Numbered from the stretch's first letter, positions 42,019 through 53,790 are shown. The stretch is 64,000 nucleotides of DNA from Pyropia haitanensis (GCA_008729055.1 SDUX01000001.1:1550001-1614000), one strand, 5' to 3'. Numbers and translations: made by a program. Notes: generated from the letters alone by a model not told the origin.

Positions 42019-43988
42019 GGTCGTCTGTGCGGGGGGGGGGGGGGGGGGGGGGGGGAACCGCCAGAGGTTGCGAAACCGGCAGGGCGCCGCGACCAACGGT
42101 GGCGGCGGCGCTGGCCTGAATGGGCGGCGCCGGTGCGATGACGGCGGGCGCGGGGACGGCGGGTCAAGGCCCTAGGGAACTGTGGCTGCGGTGGCCGGCC
42201 GACCGCGCGCCCTCCGCCGTGCATCAAGTACCCCGCGGTCGCCACCCCGTGGGCGCCGCGGCCCCGCCGCCAGGATCTCATGCGGACAAACGCACCGGCT
42301 GGTGGCACACCCCCGGCGTCCACGCCCCCCCCCCGCCGCCCCCCCTCTGCGAGCCACAGGCAGCGGCTGCAAGGGGCGGGGGGCGCGGTCCGCCCGGGCG
42401 GCCCGCGCTTCCTGTACGGCACGGGCTCCTCTGCCTTTGCGTGCCCCCCCTCCCGCCGCGTCGCGACCGCAGGCGCTTCCACGCCTCTCCGTGGCAGGCG
42501 GGGCGCCACCACACCCGCCCTCCACCCCCGCCCCCCCGCCCTGCGGGTGCCATCCCGCAATCGACGCCATCCGCCTCCGCGGGCACAGCCGCCGCGGCGG
42601 CGGCCCGCCGCCGGCGCTGCACACACGCGAGCGCCGCCGACGGCCAAGCACAGCTCCAGCCGGCCAGGCGCACCACGCCCCGCGACGCTATCGAGGCTGG
42701 GGGAACAGTTGGGGGGTACACCCCCCCCCCCCCCGCCCCCCCCAACCCCCCCGCCCGCGCCCCCGAGCCTCCCCTAACCGCGGCGTCAGACGACGGGGGG
42801 ATGACAGTCGGCGGCGGGGAGAGGCGGATGCGCCACGGGAGAGGCGTGCCAGATCTCGCCGGCACGACGCGCGGGGTGTGCCACACTCCGCACGGAACGG
42901 GTGCGGGTGCGGCGGGTATCGCCTCTGCCGTCGCGCAGCCGCCCTACCGCCACCAACCCCCCCGCCCCCCCCCCCCCCCCCCCCCACCCCCCCGCTTCTG
43001 TCTGCCGCTCGGCCCACCTCGGCGCCTGCAGAGGCGCTCAGCCGAGGTGACAGCACGCCCCGCGCGGCGGGCACAGCAGCCCCAGACGGTCTGGCCGGTT
43101 GCGACCGCGGCGGGGCGCGCGTCGCCGCAGCCCGCCCCCGTCGGTGGGCCGGTCGGCTGGCGGCGGCTTGCGCCTGAGAGTGGCGCGGCGGGGCCTGCTT
43201 GGCGTTGGCCCAGACCGCGTAGGCGCCCGCCGGTGGCGGACCCACCGTTCCGCGGGCGGTGCGGCCGCGGCGGGGCAGACAAGCCAGCCAGTCTCGGGAG
43301 GAAACGGTCGGCCTTACCGCCTCGTTCACAGCGCCTGGTCGCGCGGGACGTGCGCGGCGAGGGGGAGACCAGAAAAAAGGACCGGGAGAGGACCACGCTG
43401 ATCAGCTCATCCACGTGACCAGAAAAGAGCTGGCAGGCGGCCGGTGATGTAGGCCGACTCGCAAAAGTGCTGGAGGACAACAGCCAGGACTTGATCCTGC
43501 CAGACACAAACTCATCACTGATCGGTGGTAAATATCGGCGATTCATGCGGGTTACGCTTCCAGCCATGCGACGCATCGACAGCAGCCGAGGCCCGTGGGC
43601 CAGTCCCCTCGACCTGGACACACCGTCACGGACGCTCTCGCGCGCATCGACCGCACTGCGGATGATGACCACTGGACGCGCGGGTACCCGGGCGCACATC
43701 ACGCGCCGGCCAGACGATTTTGGGCCGCAACGAAGCAAAAGGGTATCTTGAGATGACCAACTCACCCGCTCCCCGAAACCGACAAAAAAGGCTACGCCAT
43801 AGATACGCCCCACACCGTCGCCGCTGTCACAAGCCACGCACGTGAGGTGCGGCCCTGCTACTCGCCGCCCACACCCGCCACCCTAACCGACCGCGCCCCC
43901 CCCCCACTCCCCCGCTCTAGCACGCCCAATGGCAGCCTTCCCCAGCCCGCACACGACCAACCCCTCCCCGCACCGCTTGGCAAACCGG
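42019..43988. other. GC-rich stretch without a confident gene
   Basis: Starts with the G25 tract at 42031-42055. Pro/Arg-rich frames are open on both strands to 43418 with no family resemblance; the longest minus frame (42944-43837) begins with GTG. Positions 43840-43988 are the 3' side of the RUS gene. Confidence 0.4.
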
Positions 43989-46316
43989 CTACCATGCCAG
44001 CCGGGCAGGTCCGTCGCCCAACATCGGGTAGGACACCTCCCAGCCCGCAGACCGGGCAGCGTCCAGCCACGGCCCAAAGTGGCGCCGCGACACCGCCAGC
44101 GCCGTGTCCATCCGCTCACGCTCGCCCATGGACGTGGGGGTGCGGGCGTGGACCTGCGCAAAGAAGAAGGCACGGAGCTTGTCGTCGTCCCTGGCGTCCG
44201 TGTGGAAAACCACATTGAGGACACCCTCTCGTGACGCCGGACGGCGCCGGCGACGGACGGGCGCCTTGGTCACCGTCGTCGTGGTGACCGTCGTGGTAGC
44301 AGCGGGCGTGCTCGTCACCCGAGTAGTCGTTTCTTCTGTCGCAGCACCCGACGCCGGCGCCGACGCCGCCGAGACGGACCCGGCGGGGACCGCTGCGTCG
44401 CCAGAGCCCGCCATGGCAAACCAGCGCTCGCCGCGGAAGGTACGCGTGGCCGCCGCAAAAGAAGAGCGACTGGGGCACGCCGCCGCGACGGACGCACCCA
44501 GCACAATGGACGGCTGCCAGCCCACCCACGGCGGAAGCAAGATGCGCTCTACGCCGCTCACAGCCCGTGGGTCGGGCACAATGACAGGCGACGACGGTCG
44601 GCCGCGCTCACGAGCGCTGCGGCGGCCACGAAAAGGGGAAGGTACGTGCAGGACATTGAGGAAAGCAGTCAAGGGCCCGCCACTACGGCGGCTGTGGGAT
44701 GGCGGTGACAGCCGTGGTGACTGTGCGGCGGCAGCGTCAGCAGACAGTACGGCGTCTAGGTAGGCGTTCATGACAATGGCACTCCGTTGCCGGTTCAGGG
44801 ACGTGAACTGCACGCACCTCATGGCCTGCCAATTGGCCGCCAGGTGAACGAGCGCACAAGCCGAGTAGGTCGAGAGCAACAAAAAATAGCGCTGCCCAAT
44901 CGCCGAAGACACAGTTAGTCCCATGGCCAGGCCGCCCAGCTTGAGCACCACCCCCTGGGACTCGCCCTTGCTAGCAATCTCCCCCACGTTGTGCCGCGCC
45001 CGTCCCAGGCTCCGGTAGATGGAGTGACGCGTCGCAGTGCCGGTCATGCCCGCCACCGCCTTCAGCGCTGTCGCCACAGACGCGAGCGCCAAGAAATAGT
45101 TGGGGAAGAGGGGCGTCAAGATCTCAAGGGCACCGCCCACGTCCTCGAGGCCGTCAGCCATCAGGCGGTACGACTTCGGGTCCGTGTCGATGAGCTTCCC
45201 CGCCACGCTGCCGTACCACACCTTTGCTACGTACCCGGCACCGTCCTTGAGAATCCACTGCGCCGCCGCCGCCGACGCCACGGTGGCCTTACCCAGGCCC
45301 AGCCCAAACAGCAGGGCTTCCGTGGACACCACCGCCATCACCGCCGACGCCAGGTTCTGGACCCCCCGCCACTTGCTAAAGTTCAAATATTCAGAAGTTA
45401 CAGTCGCGGGGTAGCCGTCGGGAAGAAACAGCTTCGTCAGCAGGTCGTTCAGCTTCTCCCGTGGGCTCCGCGTGTCCACAATGGTGCCCGCCATCAGCTG
45501 GCCGTCCGCGTCAAAGCGATAATCCTTGCGGGACCCGTTCTCCGCCACCTCCCACATGGCCGGTGAGCCCACGCTGTCCGCCACCAGGTCGCCCGCCGGT
45601 GCTGCCCCCAGCACCCCCCCAGACGTCGCCGCCGTTGCCAGCAGCGCGCCCAGCAGCGGCACCGACAGCCGCGAGTCACTGCCCGGCAGGAAGACGGGCC
45701 GCAGGGATACGACGCTCTTGGACGCCGCGGCCGAGAGCACCGCCTCCTGGCGGCGGCGCTCGGGCGACTCGTGCACCCCGTACGCAATGATCTTGGCGCC
45801 CAGAAAGACCGCCGACTGGACGACCGCCTCGGCAGAGCCGAGCACGTGCAGCTCCATCCCCGTCCGGGTGGCCTCGGCCCGGAACCGCCCCGCGTCCGCG
45901 GGCAAGGCCACCGCAATCGGGCGGCTGGCGGCGTTCTTGGCCGCGGCAAGGACAGAGGGGAGGTCCCCCTCCTCCCGCAGCCACGCCAGGGCGATGCGGC
46001 CGCGGCCGCGGCCGCGCTCCGGCCCGCCCAGGCCGTCCCCACCGCCGCGCTCGAGGGCGGGCGTCCGCAGCGGGGAGACGAGCGTGCGCGACGACGGGTT
46101 GGCCGCCGTGCGGGGGAGCGTCGTCGCGGGGCGGGTGGCGGTGGTGGCCACCACCGGCGGCGCGGAGCCCCGATCCAGCCGCCCGCGGCGGATGGCCGCG
46201 GCGTGGCACGGCTGCGCCAGCGCCGCGGGGTGGCGCGGCCGCCACAGGGAAGACACCGCCTGGGCGGGGGAGGCGGCAAAGGCGCCCATCAGTGGCGACC
46301 GGCTTGATCCGTCCAT
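43989..46316 (-). CDS. RUS (DUF647) family protein with an extended N-terminus
   Basis: Root-UVB-sensitive/DUF647 proteins are linked in plants to UV-B sensing and vitamin B6 homeostasis; their biochemistry is unclear. 775 residues from the ATG at 46316, stop TAG at 43989. The conserved core runs from about 266 to 600: YRFDADGQL, then LFLPDGYPATVTSEYLNFSKW (297-317), STEALLFGLGLG (331-342), WILKDGAGYVAKVWYGS (354-370), DTDPKSYRLMADGLED, TPLFPNYFLALASVATALKA, ASKGESQGVV, then LPPWVGWQ. Membrane-like stretches occur around 325-345 and 465-495. Residues 1-100 could be an organelle transit region. Residues 105-235 are not part of the usual family and look like an ordered alpha/beta segment. The C-terminal 75 residues end in a FRGERWFAM-type core followed by a well-ordered tail. 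Confidence 0.9.
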   Translation of the reverse strand: MDGSSRSPLMGAFAASPAQAVSSLWRPRHPAALAQPCHAAAIRRGRLDRGSAPPVVATTATRPATTLPRTAANPSSRTLVSPLRTPALERGGGDGLGGPERGRGRGRIALAWLREEGDLPSVLAAAKNAASRPIAVALPADAGRFRAEATRTGMELHVLGSAEAVVQSAVFLGAKIIAYGVHESPERRRQEAVLSAAASKSVVSLRPVFLPGSDSRLSVPLLGALLATAATSGGVLGAAPAGDLVADSVGSPAMWEVAENGSRKDYRFDADGQLMAGTIVDTRSPREKLNDLLTKLFLPDGYPATVTSEYLNFSKWRGVQNLASAVMAVVSTEALLFGLGLGKATVASAAAAQWILKDGAGYVAKVWYGSVAGKLIDTDPKSYRLMADGLEDVGGALEILTPLFPNYFLALASVATALKAVAGMTGTATRHSIYRSLGRARHNVGEIASKGESQGVVLKLGGLAMGLTVSSAIGQRYFLLLSTYSACALVHLAANWQAMRCVQFTSLNRQRSAIVMNAYLDAVLSADAAAAQSPRLSPPSHSRRSGGPLTAFLNVLHVPSPFRGRRSARERGRPSSPVIVPDPRAVSGVERILLPPWVGWQPSIVLGASVAAACPSRSSFAAATRTFRGERWFAMAGSGDAAVPAGSVSAASAPASGAATEETTTRVTSTPAATTTVTTTTVTKAPVRRRRRPASREGVLNVVFHTDARDDDKLRAFFFAQVHARTPTSMGERERMDTALAVSRRHFGPWLDAARSAGWEVSYPMLGDGPARLAW

Positions 46317-47062
46317 GGCGTGGCGCACCGAAGGAATACCGGGCGGCGGGATGGGAGAGGAGCGTCGACTGGACGCAGCAACCCCAAAGGATCGACGCAA
46401 AACGGGGATGGCCGACGGCGGTATCGACGCCAGGGGATGCGTGGCGGGCGCGGGTACAGAGAGCCCTGTAGGGGGGGAGCACACGGGGGAGCGCACGGGG
46501 GGGAGCGCACGGCTGAGCACAACCTCCCTTGCTCCCTTCCACCGCCGAGACCACAGCGCTGGGTCGAAAGCGGGCCTTCACCGGCCACAAACAGCTCGGC
46601 TGCCGAGATTCATCCTAATCCATAGCCATTACATTACATCATATGATTACCCGAAATCAACCGAGTCAAGATAAAATCATATACACAAAACTCAGATCCA
46701 ATTTTATGGATGTCTGTACAAGTTCCGATCGCTCGACATGCTCCACAGTCTGATTGTCCATTTCTTGTACAATCCTGTCCAGATCAATGAAATCGATCCA
46801 ACAATTCCTCCTGCTTGATCGACGGGTCTGGCTCCGATCCGTCGTGGCGCTGTAGCGGATACAACGCCGTCCCCCTCCACGCGCTGCGTCTTCCGCTCTC
46901 TCCGACACACTCCCTTCCCCTCCCCGCGCGCGACGCCCCGCCATCCTCCCCCGCCCTCTTGCCCTCTCACCGTGCCCCCCCCCCCCCCACCTGGCCCTCC
47001 CACGCTGCCCCCCCCCTCGACGCTCCCCTCCACCACCGTCCGACCCCCCCCCCGCAGCCGCC
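46317..47062. promoter_or_regulatory. Divergent promoter region, RUS and zf-HIT genes
   Basis: 746 bases between start codons. An AT-rich island at about 46610-46810 stands out against GC-rich flanks and carries an inverted pair TGTACAAG (46713) / CTTGTACA (46765). From about 46880 to the zf-HIT start the plus strand is almost pure pyrimidine with C runs, a leader type seen on most genes here. Confidence 0.45.
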
Positions 47063-47218
47063 ATGCCCGCCGCCCCCCCGGCGCCCCTGGCGGCCGCGGC
47101 GGACGCTCCCCCCCCCCCTGCGCCGTCTGCGGGCGGGGGAGCCCAAAGTACAAGTGCCCGGCGTGCCGCGCCCCGTACTGCTCCGTCGCGTGCTGCCGGC
47201 GGCACAAGGCGGCGCCCT

Positions 47219-47264
<46 letters not shown>

Positions 47265-47922
47265 CGCTGCCGCTGCCGCCGCCGCCGCCGTCGCCGTCGT
47301 CGCTGCCGCCGACCGCGTGCGCGGCGGCTGCGCCGTCCCCGCCGACGGCGGCGCCGCCGCTGCCGCCGCCGCTTCCGCTGCCCGCCGGGCGCCCTCCCGC
47401 CGCCGCGTCCGCCACCGCCATTGACGCGGACGCGGCTGCCGCCGTCACTGGCGCCGCCGCCGCCGTTGGCGGGGACGCCGCCGCCACGGCGCCTCCCCCC
47501 CCCCCGACCGCCGCCGCCGCCGCCGCCGCCGCCGCTCCGCCGCCGCGGCAGCCGCCGCCGCCGCCGTCGCCGCCGCCCCCACCGCCGCCGCCACCCCCGC
47601 GCCCCCTCCCCCCAGACGTCCCCCCCCCCCCCCCCCGCGGCGGCGGACCCGCCGCTGCCGGCGCTCCCCCCCGCCGTCGCCGCCGCCCTCACCGCCGACG
47701 CGGCGGTCGCGGCGGCGGCCACGTCGGCGGGCGTCGCGCGGTGGCTGGCCGCGGTGGCCGCCGCGGTGGCGGCCGCCGCGGGGGGGGGGCCCCCGGGGGG
47801 GGGGGGGGGGGAGGGGGGGGGCCGCCCGCCGCGGCGGTGCTCGCGGCGTGGCGCGCCGAGGGGGGGGGGGGGGGTACGTTGCCGCCGTCGAGCGCGTCGT
47901 GCGCGAGTCGTGGGGGGGGTGA
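47063..47922 (+). CDS. zf-HIT zinc-finger protein (frame breaks in homopolymers)
   Basis: HIT-type zinc fingers occur in proteins that assemble box C/D snoRNPs or act with chromatin remodellers. The ATG at 47063 has context GCCGCCATG and reads MPAAPPAPLAAAADAPPP up to a C11 run (47108-47118). Adding one C joins it to CAVCGRGSPKYKCPAC, then RAPYCSVACCRRHKAAPC (47119-47220), with seven Cys and one His in zf-HIT spacing. The rest is a long Ala run, then low complexity in which the frame is uncertain. A natural-looking end, AVLAAWRAEG, a Gly run and YVAAVERVVRESWGG, stops at 47922, but reaching it needs further corrections, including the G15 run at 47860-47874. In the local frame after the finger the first stop is at 47424. 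Start and finger are firm; the C-terminus is not. Confidence 0.6.
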
Positions 47923-48316
47923 GCCGCTGGGGGGGTGCGCGCCCGCCCGGTGGGGCGGCTGGGGATGGGGGGGGGGGGCTGGGGATGGGGGGGGGGGGCT
48001 GGGGATGGGGGGGGGGGGGGGCTGTGCCCGCGCCCCCGCGGACCGGGCGCCGTGCCCGTCGCCGCGCCCTGCGGGTGGCGCCCGCGCCGGCGGCGCCGTG
48101 CGCGTGCCGGCGCGCCGCGGTTGCGTGCGGTGTTTCTGTTTGCCCGGGCGTGCCGCGTTTGGGAGGGCGGCTGGCAGGGGGGGGGTGGGGGGGGGGGGGG
48201 GGGGCCGCCGGTCGGCCGGCGGGTCCTCTGCCGGTCGACGCGGCGGCGGCGCGCCCCCTCGGGGCGCAGGGGGGTGGGGGGGGGGGGGGTGTCGCGGGAT
48301 GGGCGTGCGCCCGTTG

Positions 48317-48351
<35 letters not shown>

Positions 48352-48932
48352 GTAGCCGCGGTGATGCTCGTGCGGTTGCGGTTGGGGGCGTGGGGGAAGG
48401 CGGAGGGGGGGCGCCGGTGGGGCTCCGACGGGGAGGGGGGTGGAGCTGCCAACGGCGGCGGGGGGGGGGGGGGGGGGGGTGGGGGGAGGTGGCGGCCAAG
48501 CGCGGGCGTGCCGCCGCCACGGGCGGCGGCCGTCACGGCAACGGGCGTGGGCGGCGGAGCCGGGCGTCTAGGCGCGCGCGCCTTGGCGCCGCCGCCCACC
48601 GCCCGCCGTCGGCCCCGCCGCCCGCGCGGCGGCGCGGCCGTCGCCGACGCGGCCGTCGGGGCGCACGCCGACCCCCCCCGGGCGCGACGCCGCGGCGGGC
48701 GTGCGCACGCGGCGCGTTCCGCACCGCGGACGGCGCGCCGAGGAGCGCGCGCGTGGGCAGACCCGGGCGCCCCCCCCGCGCGTTGGGCGGGGTCGAGCGT
48801 TTGGCCGACACCAGCCGTATAGGTTGTCCCCACACGGACGGCACACAGCAGGTCACGACGTTGCAACGGAGCGGGACCAGAGTGGGGCTGGAAAGAAAAA
48901 AAAAAAAAAAAAAGAGAAATGGGGCGCGCGGC
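47923..48932. other. Convergent region with G-rich tracts
   Basis: Between the zf-HIT gene and the NOL11-like gene. It contains three copies of a 20-base unit CTGGGGATGGGGGGGGGGGG (47959-48021), several G tracts and an A18 run at 48896-48913 just beyond the stop of the minus-strand gene. No coding frame is convincing. Confidence 0.5.
47959..48021. repeat. 20-bp G-rich tandem repeat, three copies
   Basis: Unit CTGGGGATGGGGGGGGGGGG starts at 47959, 47979 and 47999. Runs of four and of ten or more G on one strand could form G-quadruplexes. Confidence 0.85.
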
Positions 48933-49848
48933 TCAAAACGACAGCGCCTCGACTTCGTACCGCTCGTCCCCCCCCCCCGCGTGGCGGGCCGCTCGGTCAG
49001 GTGCGCGGCGACCGCCGCGACGGCGGCGGTCGCGTCGGCCGCCGCCCGCGCGGCGGCGACGGCGGTGAGGAGGCGGCCCGCCGCGGCGGCGCCGTCGGCC
49101 GACAGCGCCAGCGCGGCCACGTGCACGTCGACGAGGACGGCGGCCCAGGCGGTGGCGCCCGCCGCCGCGGCGGTGCCGCCGCCGCCCCACCCGCCGCCCG
49201 CACCGCCGCCGCCGGGGAGGTGCCGCCCCGCCGCGGGGGGGGCGTCCAGCCACGACCGGTCGCCGCGGTACGTGGCGGGGGGGGGGAGGCGGCCGGCGGG
49301 GGCGCCGCCACCGTCGGCGGCCGCCGACCGCCGCGGGGGGGCGGCGGCAGCGGCGGCGGCGGGCGGGGGCCCGCCGGGCGACGCGCCCGCCCGCCGCCGA
49401 GCGGCGCCGGCCTTGCCGCCGCCGCGGCGGCCGCCACCGCCGCCACCGCCAGCCGCGCCGAGGCCGCCGTCCGCGTCGGCCACGACCAGCCCGTCGGTAA
49501 TCTCCGCGGCGAGGGCGTCCATGAGCGCCACCACCTCCCGCATCGGCAGCCGCGCAAAGCACGCGCCCAGCTGCGCCTCGTCCACCGCCACGCCCAGCGC
49601 GCGCCGCAGCAGCCGCCGGCCCGACGCCACGTCCCGGCGGCCGTCTGAGCCGGCCGCGCCATCCGCGCTGTCGGCGTCGTCGGCACCCGCGTCGGCCGCG
49701 GCGGCAGTGGTGCCGGCACGCACCAGGGCGCCGCCAAACAGAGCCGCCCGCACCACGTCCGCGGTGGGCACGTCCGCCACCGCGGCGAGCACCGCCTCGG
49801 CGGCGGGCAGGCGCGGGCGGGAGAGGAGCCCCGGCAGCAGCCCGCCCA

Positions 49849-49917
<69 letters not shown>

Positions 49918-51687
49918 TGGCTCCGCCGGCCGCGGCAATCGCCACCGCCGCCGCCGCGGCCGACACCACCCCCGTCGACAGGATATCCACGAGCGGCACC
50001 ACGTACGCCTCGGCCGCCGCGTCGTTGCCTTCGTACGACCCGCCCGTCGGGCCATCATTGGCGCCGGCCTCGGCCGCCGGCCGGTCCGGCGACGGCGAGG
50101 CGCCCGCGACGCCGGCCGCGCGGTCGCCGCGCCGCAGCTCCGTGACACACCGCGCAACGACGGCCGACGCGAACCGCTCCGACGGCAGCGCCGCCGGCGA
50201 CACGCGCCTGCCCAGCCGGGACGGCGCCGCCGTCGCCGCCGCCGCCGCCGCCACCGCCGCCGCCGGCGTCCGGGCGGCCGTGTAGGGCGCCAGCAGCGAC
50301 CGCAGGGCGGCCGCCGTCGGCGTCGCGGCGCCGTCCAGGGCGGCGCGGAAGCGGGCCACGTCGTCGGCGTCGGCGGCGGCCAGCGCGCGGGCGTAGATGC
50401 GGGTGCCCTCGGCGGCGGCGGCCGCCGCCGCGGGGTCATCCGCCCCCGCCGACGCTGCCGCCGCCGCCGCCGGCGCGGTTGGGTCGAGGGCCGGCGCGGC
50501 GGCGGCGGCGGCAGGCGCCGGCCCGGCGGCGACGGCCGGCGCACCGGCGGCGTCCCCGCCGCCCGCGGCGGCAACGGGGACGGCGGCCGCCCCCCCCACG
50601 GCCCCCCCCACGACCGATACGGTCGGCGCGTCGGTGGCGACCGCGTCGGCCAGCGCCGCGGCGGCCGCGGCGGCGAGGGGCATGGCGCCCAACGGCGGCG
50701 CTGTCGGCGCCGCCGCCACCGCCGCCACCGCCGCGGGCACCGCGCTGGCCACCGCCAACGACACGGGCGCGCGGGGCAGGCCCGTTAGCCGCACGAGCGC
50801 CACTGTGGGGGCGGCCGCGGCGCCGCCGCCGCCACCAACCCCACTGCCGCTGCTGCCATTCGCGCGGCCGCCACTGGCTGCTACGACGGCCACGAGCAGC
50901 GCCGCTCGGGGCACTCGACCCGCCTCCCCGTCGGCGGCGGCCGCCGCCGCCGCCGGCGCGACGGTGGCCAGCGCCGTCACCCCCCGGCCGGGCCCGCCGC
51001 CCGCGGCGGGCGGCACCACCGCGGCGGCGTGCGCCACCCCAAACGCCGTATCCCACACCGACACCACCCGCCCGTACGCGGCGGCGAGGAGGCCCGGCGC
51101 AAACGCGGCGAGGCTGGCCGCCGGCGGGGGGGGGCGCCGCCCGCCGCGGCCCGCGCCGCCGCCGCCGGTCACCAGCTGCCGCGACGAGGATGGCGTGAGG
51201 GTCCGCAGCGCCACCGGCGCGCCCGGCATAGCGGCGCCGGCGGCGCCGTCGCCGCCACCGCCACCGTCACCGCCACCGCCACCGCCACCGACACCGCCGC
51301 TCAGGGTGGGGTAGAGCTGGAGCGTGCCGTCGCCCCACAGGGCCGCCATCCCCACGTCCGTCACCGCCACAGCGGCCACCGTCGCGGCGGCCGCGGCGGC
51401 GGCCGCGGCCGACGCGCGGCGTCCGCGGCGCGTCGCCCGCGACGCGGCGGCGGCGGCGCCAGCGTGGGCGGGCGCCGCCAGCGCGCCGACGCCCACGACG
51501 GCGGGCGGCGCGCCCGCCGCCGCGGCGGCGGGCACCTCGTAGCGGGCCACCGCCCCCCCGGCGGTGGCCACCACCACCGTCACGGGCGGGCACCGCGGCC
51601 CGCCCCCCCCGCCGCCCACCGCCGCGGCCACAACGGGGCCGGCTAGGCCGGCCGGGGCGGCCGCCACCGCCACCGTCGGCGGCCGCA

Positions 51688-51740
<53 letters not shown>

Positions 51741-52405
51741 CCGCCCCCACCGGCCGCCGCCCAGTCGGCGGTGCCAACGACGCGACCGACCGCGCCGTCA
51801 GCGTACACGACAAACGGGCCACCGCCGCCCGCGTCGCGTGCCGCCAGCAACCGTACCGGCGCGGCGGCGGCCGCGGCGGCGGCACCATCCCCGTCACGGC
51901 CGAGCCGCACGGCCGCCACGCCGTCGACCGCCGCGACCAGCGCCGGCGCGGCGTCGTCGCCCGCCACGATCGCAACGGTGACACCCGAGGCCGCATCGTG
52001 GGCGGCGGCGGTGACCGACCCGCCGGCGGCCGCCACCGCCGCCAGCCGCGTCGCCACGGCCGACCGCCGCCGCGGCGGCGGCGGCGCCGCCGCCGCCGAG
52101 CCCCGGTCGCCGTCGGCCGCCGCCGCCGCGTCGGCGGCGGCCGCCGCGGCCGCCGCGGGCCACAGCCACACGCCCCGGTCGGCGGGCGCTGACAGCGGCG
52201 GCCGCCGCTGCCCGGCGGCCGTGGCGGTCGTGCCGCCGCCCGCCGCCGCCGTTGCCGCCGTTGTCGTCGGTGCCGTCGCCGCCGCCGCCGCCGCCGCTGT
52301 TGCAGAGGACGGCAGCAGCAGCACGCCGCCGTCGGCGGTGGTGCCCAGCGCCAGCGCCCCATCCGCCGCATCAGCCGCCAGGCCTGGCACCCAGCTCAGT
52401 TCCAT
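48933..52405 (-). CDS. Large beta-propeller protein, NOL11-like (one homopolymer frame break)
   Basis: About 1157 residues from the ATG at 52405 (MELSWVPGLAADA). The N-terminal half has propeller-like strands: ALGTTADGGVLLLP, RGVWLWPA, GMAALWGDGTLQLYPTL and LAAAYGRVVSVWDTAFGVAH. The last resembles the propeller strand of NOL11, a pre-rRNA transcription and processing factor of the nucleolar t-UTP/SSU group. The C-terminal half has helical pairs: LLRRALGVAVDEAQLGACFA, RLPMREVVALMDALAAEI and AWAAVLVDVHVAALALSADG, parallel to the NOL11 C-terminal helices. Long Gly and Ala runs interrupt both halves. The frame breaks in the C11 run at 48968-48978; one added base gives the natural end GDERYEVEALSF and a stop at 48933. 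NOL11 identity rests on pattern memory only; another propeller-plus-helical nucleolar UTP protein is possible. Confidence 0.55.
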
Positions 52406-53539
52406 GGCGAAAAGCAAAGGAAGGCGTGGGGAGGGCGGGGGGGGGGGGGGGGGGGGGGGTACAGTGTCACCCCGCAACGGAAAAAACAATGGAAAAAACG
52501 ACAAAGAAGAAAAAATACCGGACTGCGCACCACCGCCGCCGCTGCCACTGCCGCCGCTGCCGCCGCCGCTGCCACTGCCGCCGCTGCCGCCGCCGCCGCC
52601 GGCTGGGCGCCTCCTGTGGCCGCCCGTAGCTGCGACGGCGGCGACGGCGGCGGCGACGGCGGCGGCGGCCGCCGCGGACGGCGGCGGCGGCGGTCGCTGG
52701 TCCGCCGCGGGGCGTCAACGGCGGTGAAAAACCACAGGCGGCCGCAGCGGCGGCGGCAGCGGAGCGGGAGGGCGAGGGAGGGAAGCAGCCAGGGGGGGGG
52801 GGAAGGGGGACGGCCGCGGGCGGGGGGGTGCCGGCGGCCGGGGACGCCGCCGCAGGCTGCCGCGGAAGTGGTGCGGGGAGGCCGCCGCCGCGTGCGCGCG
52901 GCAGGGCCGCGGCGAGGCCGCCGCCGTCGGCCGCGGCCGTGTCCCGGTCGGCACCCGGCCGCGGGTACTTGACACACGCAGTCGTACTTTGTGACGTCCG
53001 CCGACGCGTTGATCCCAACCGCGGCGGCCGCGGCGTGTTTATTGGGTGGGGCCCGCCCGAAAACAACGGGCCCGCGCGCCCCCCGCCGCGACCCGCCACC
53101 CGTCGCCGCCGGCCGCGGCGCACGGCTGAGTGGCTGCGATTGGTCGGCGGGGGCCGCCGCCTCGAGCTGCGGGCGCGGGGCGCCGCCGCGGCCGCTCGAC
53201 CACGGCCGCTCGACCAGCGCCCGCACCTTTGGCGGCCGCCGGTCGGCCCCCTTTCCGCCGGTCCTGTACCCGCCCCTGGCCATTCCACACCACTGGGTGA
53301 CGCATCCCACCTTCCTCCTGGCCAATCTCCCCGCGCTGTCCCTGCCCCCATCCCCTTCTTCCGTCCCCCTTTCTTCCCGTCCCCCGCTTCTTCCCGCATA
53401 ATCTCCGGCCTGTCTGACGCTGTGTTTTCTGCTCTCCTCCCCCTGCCGCCGTTCCCTCTCCCCAGCCCCCTTTGCCCTCCCCCCGTGTTCCCCTGCTCTT
53501 CTCCACCCCCTCGGCCCCCACCTCGCCGAGGCGGGCGCC
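52406..53539. promoter_or_regulatory. Divergent intergenic region, NOL11-like and phosphoribosyltransferase genes
   Basis: GC-rich low-complexity DNA, with G runs next to the minus-strand start. From about 53395 to 53539 the plus strand is nearly pure pyrimidine, the leader type seen before other starts. No gene is supported inside. Confidence 0.4.
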
Positions 53540-53747
53540 ATGGCCCCGCCGCTGCCGCTGCCGCCGCCAGCCACCGCGTTTGCTACCCCCCCGTGCGGCC
53601 TCCGGCCCGCCTCCGCGACGCGGCCCGCGCCGGCCACGGCCGCGGCCACCGCCGCCACCGCCGCTGCCCGCCCCGGCCGGCTGACGATCGCCCCGCGCCG
53701 GCGGTGGCCGGCGCTCCCCCGCCAGGCCGGCCGCGGCGCTGGCGTCA

Positions 53748-53790
<43 letters not shown>

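Noticed and set aside
46815..50285. A plus-strand open frame of over 1100 codons
   Set aside because: It crosses two opposite genes in the wrong frames and encodes Arg/Pro low complexity.
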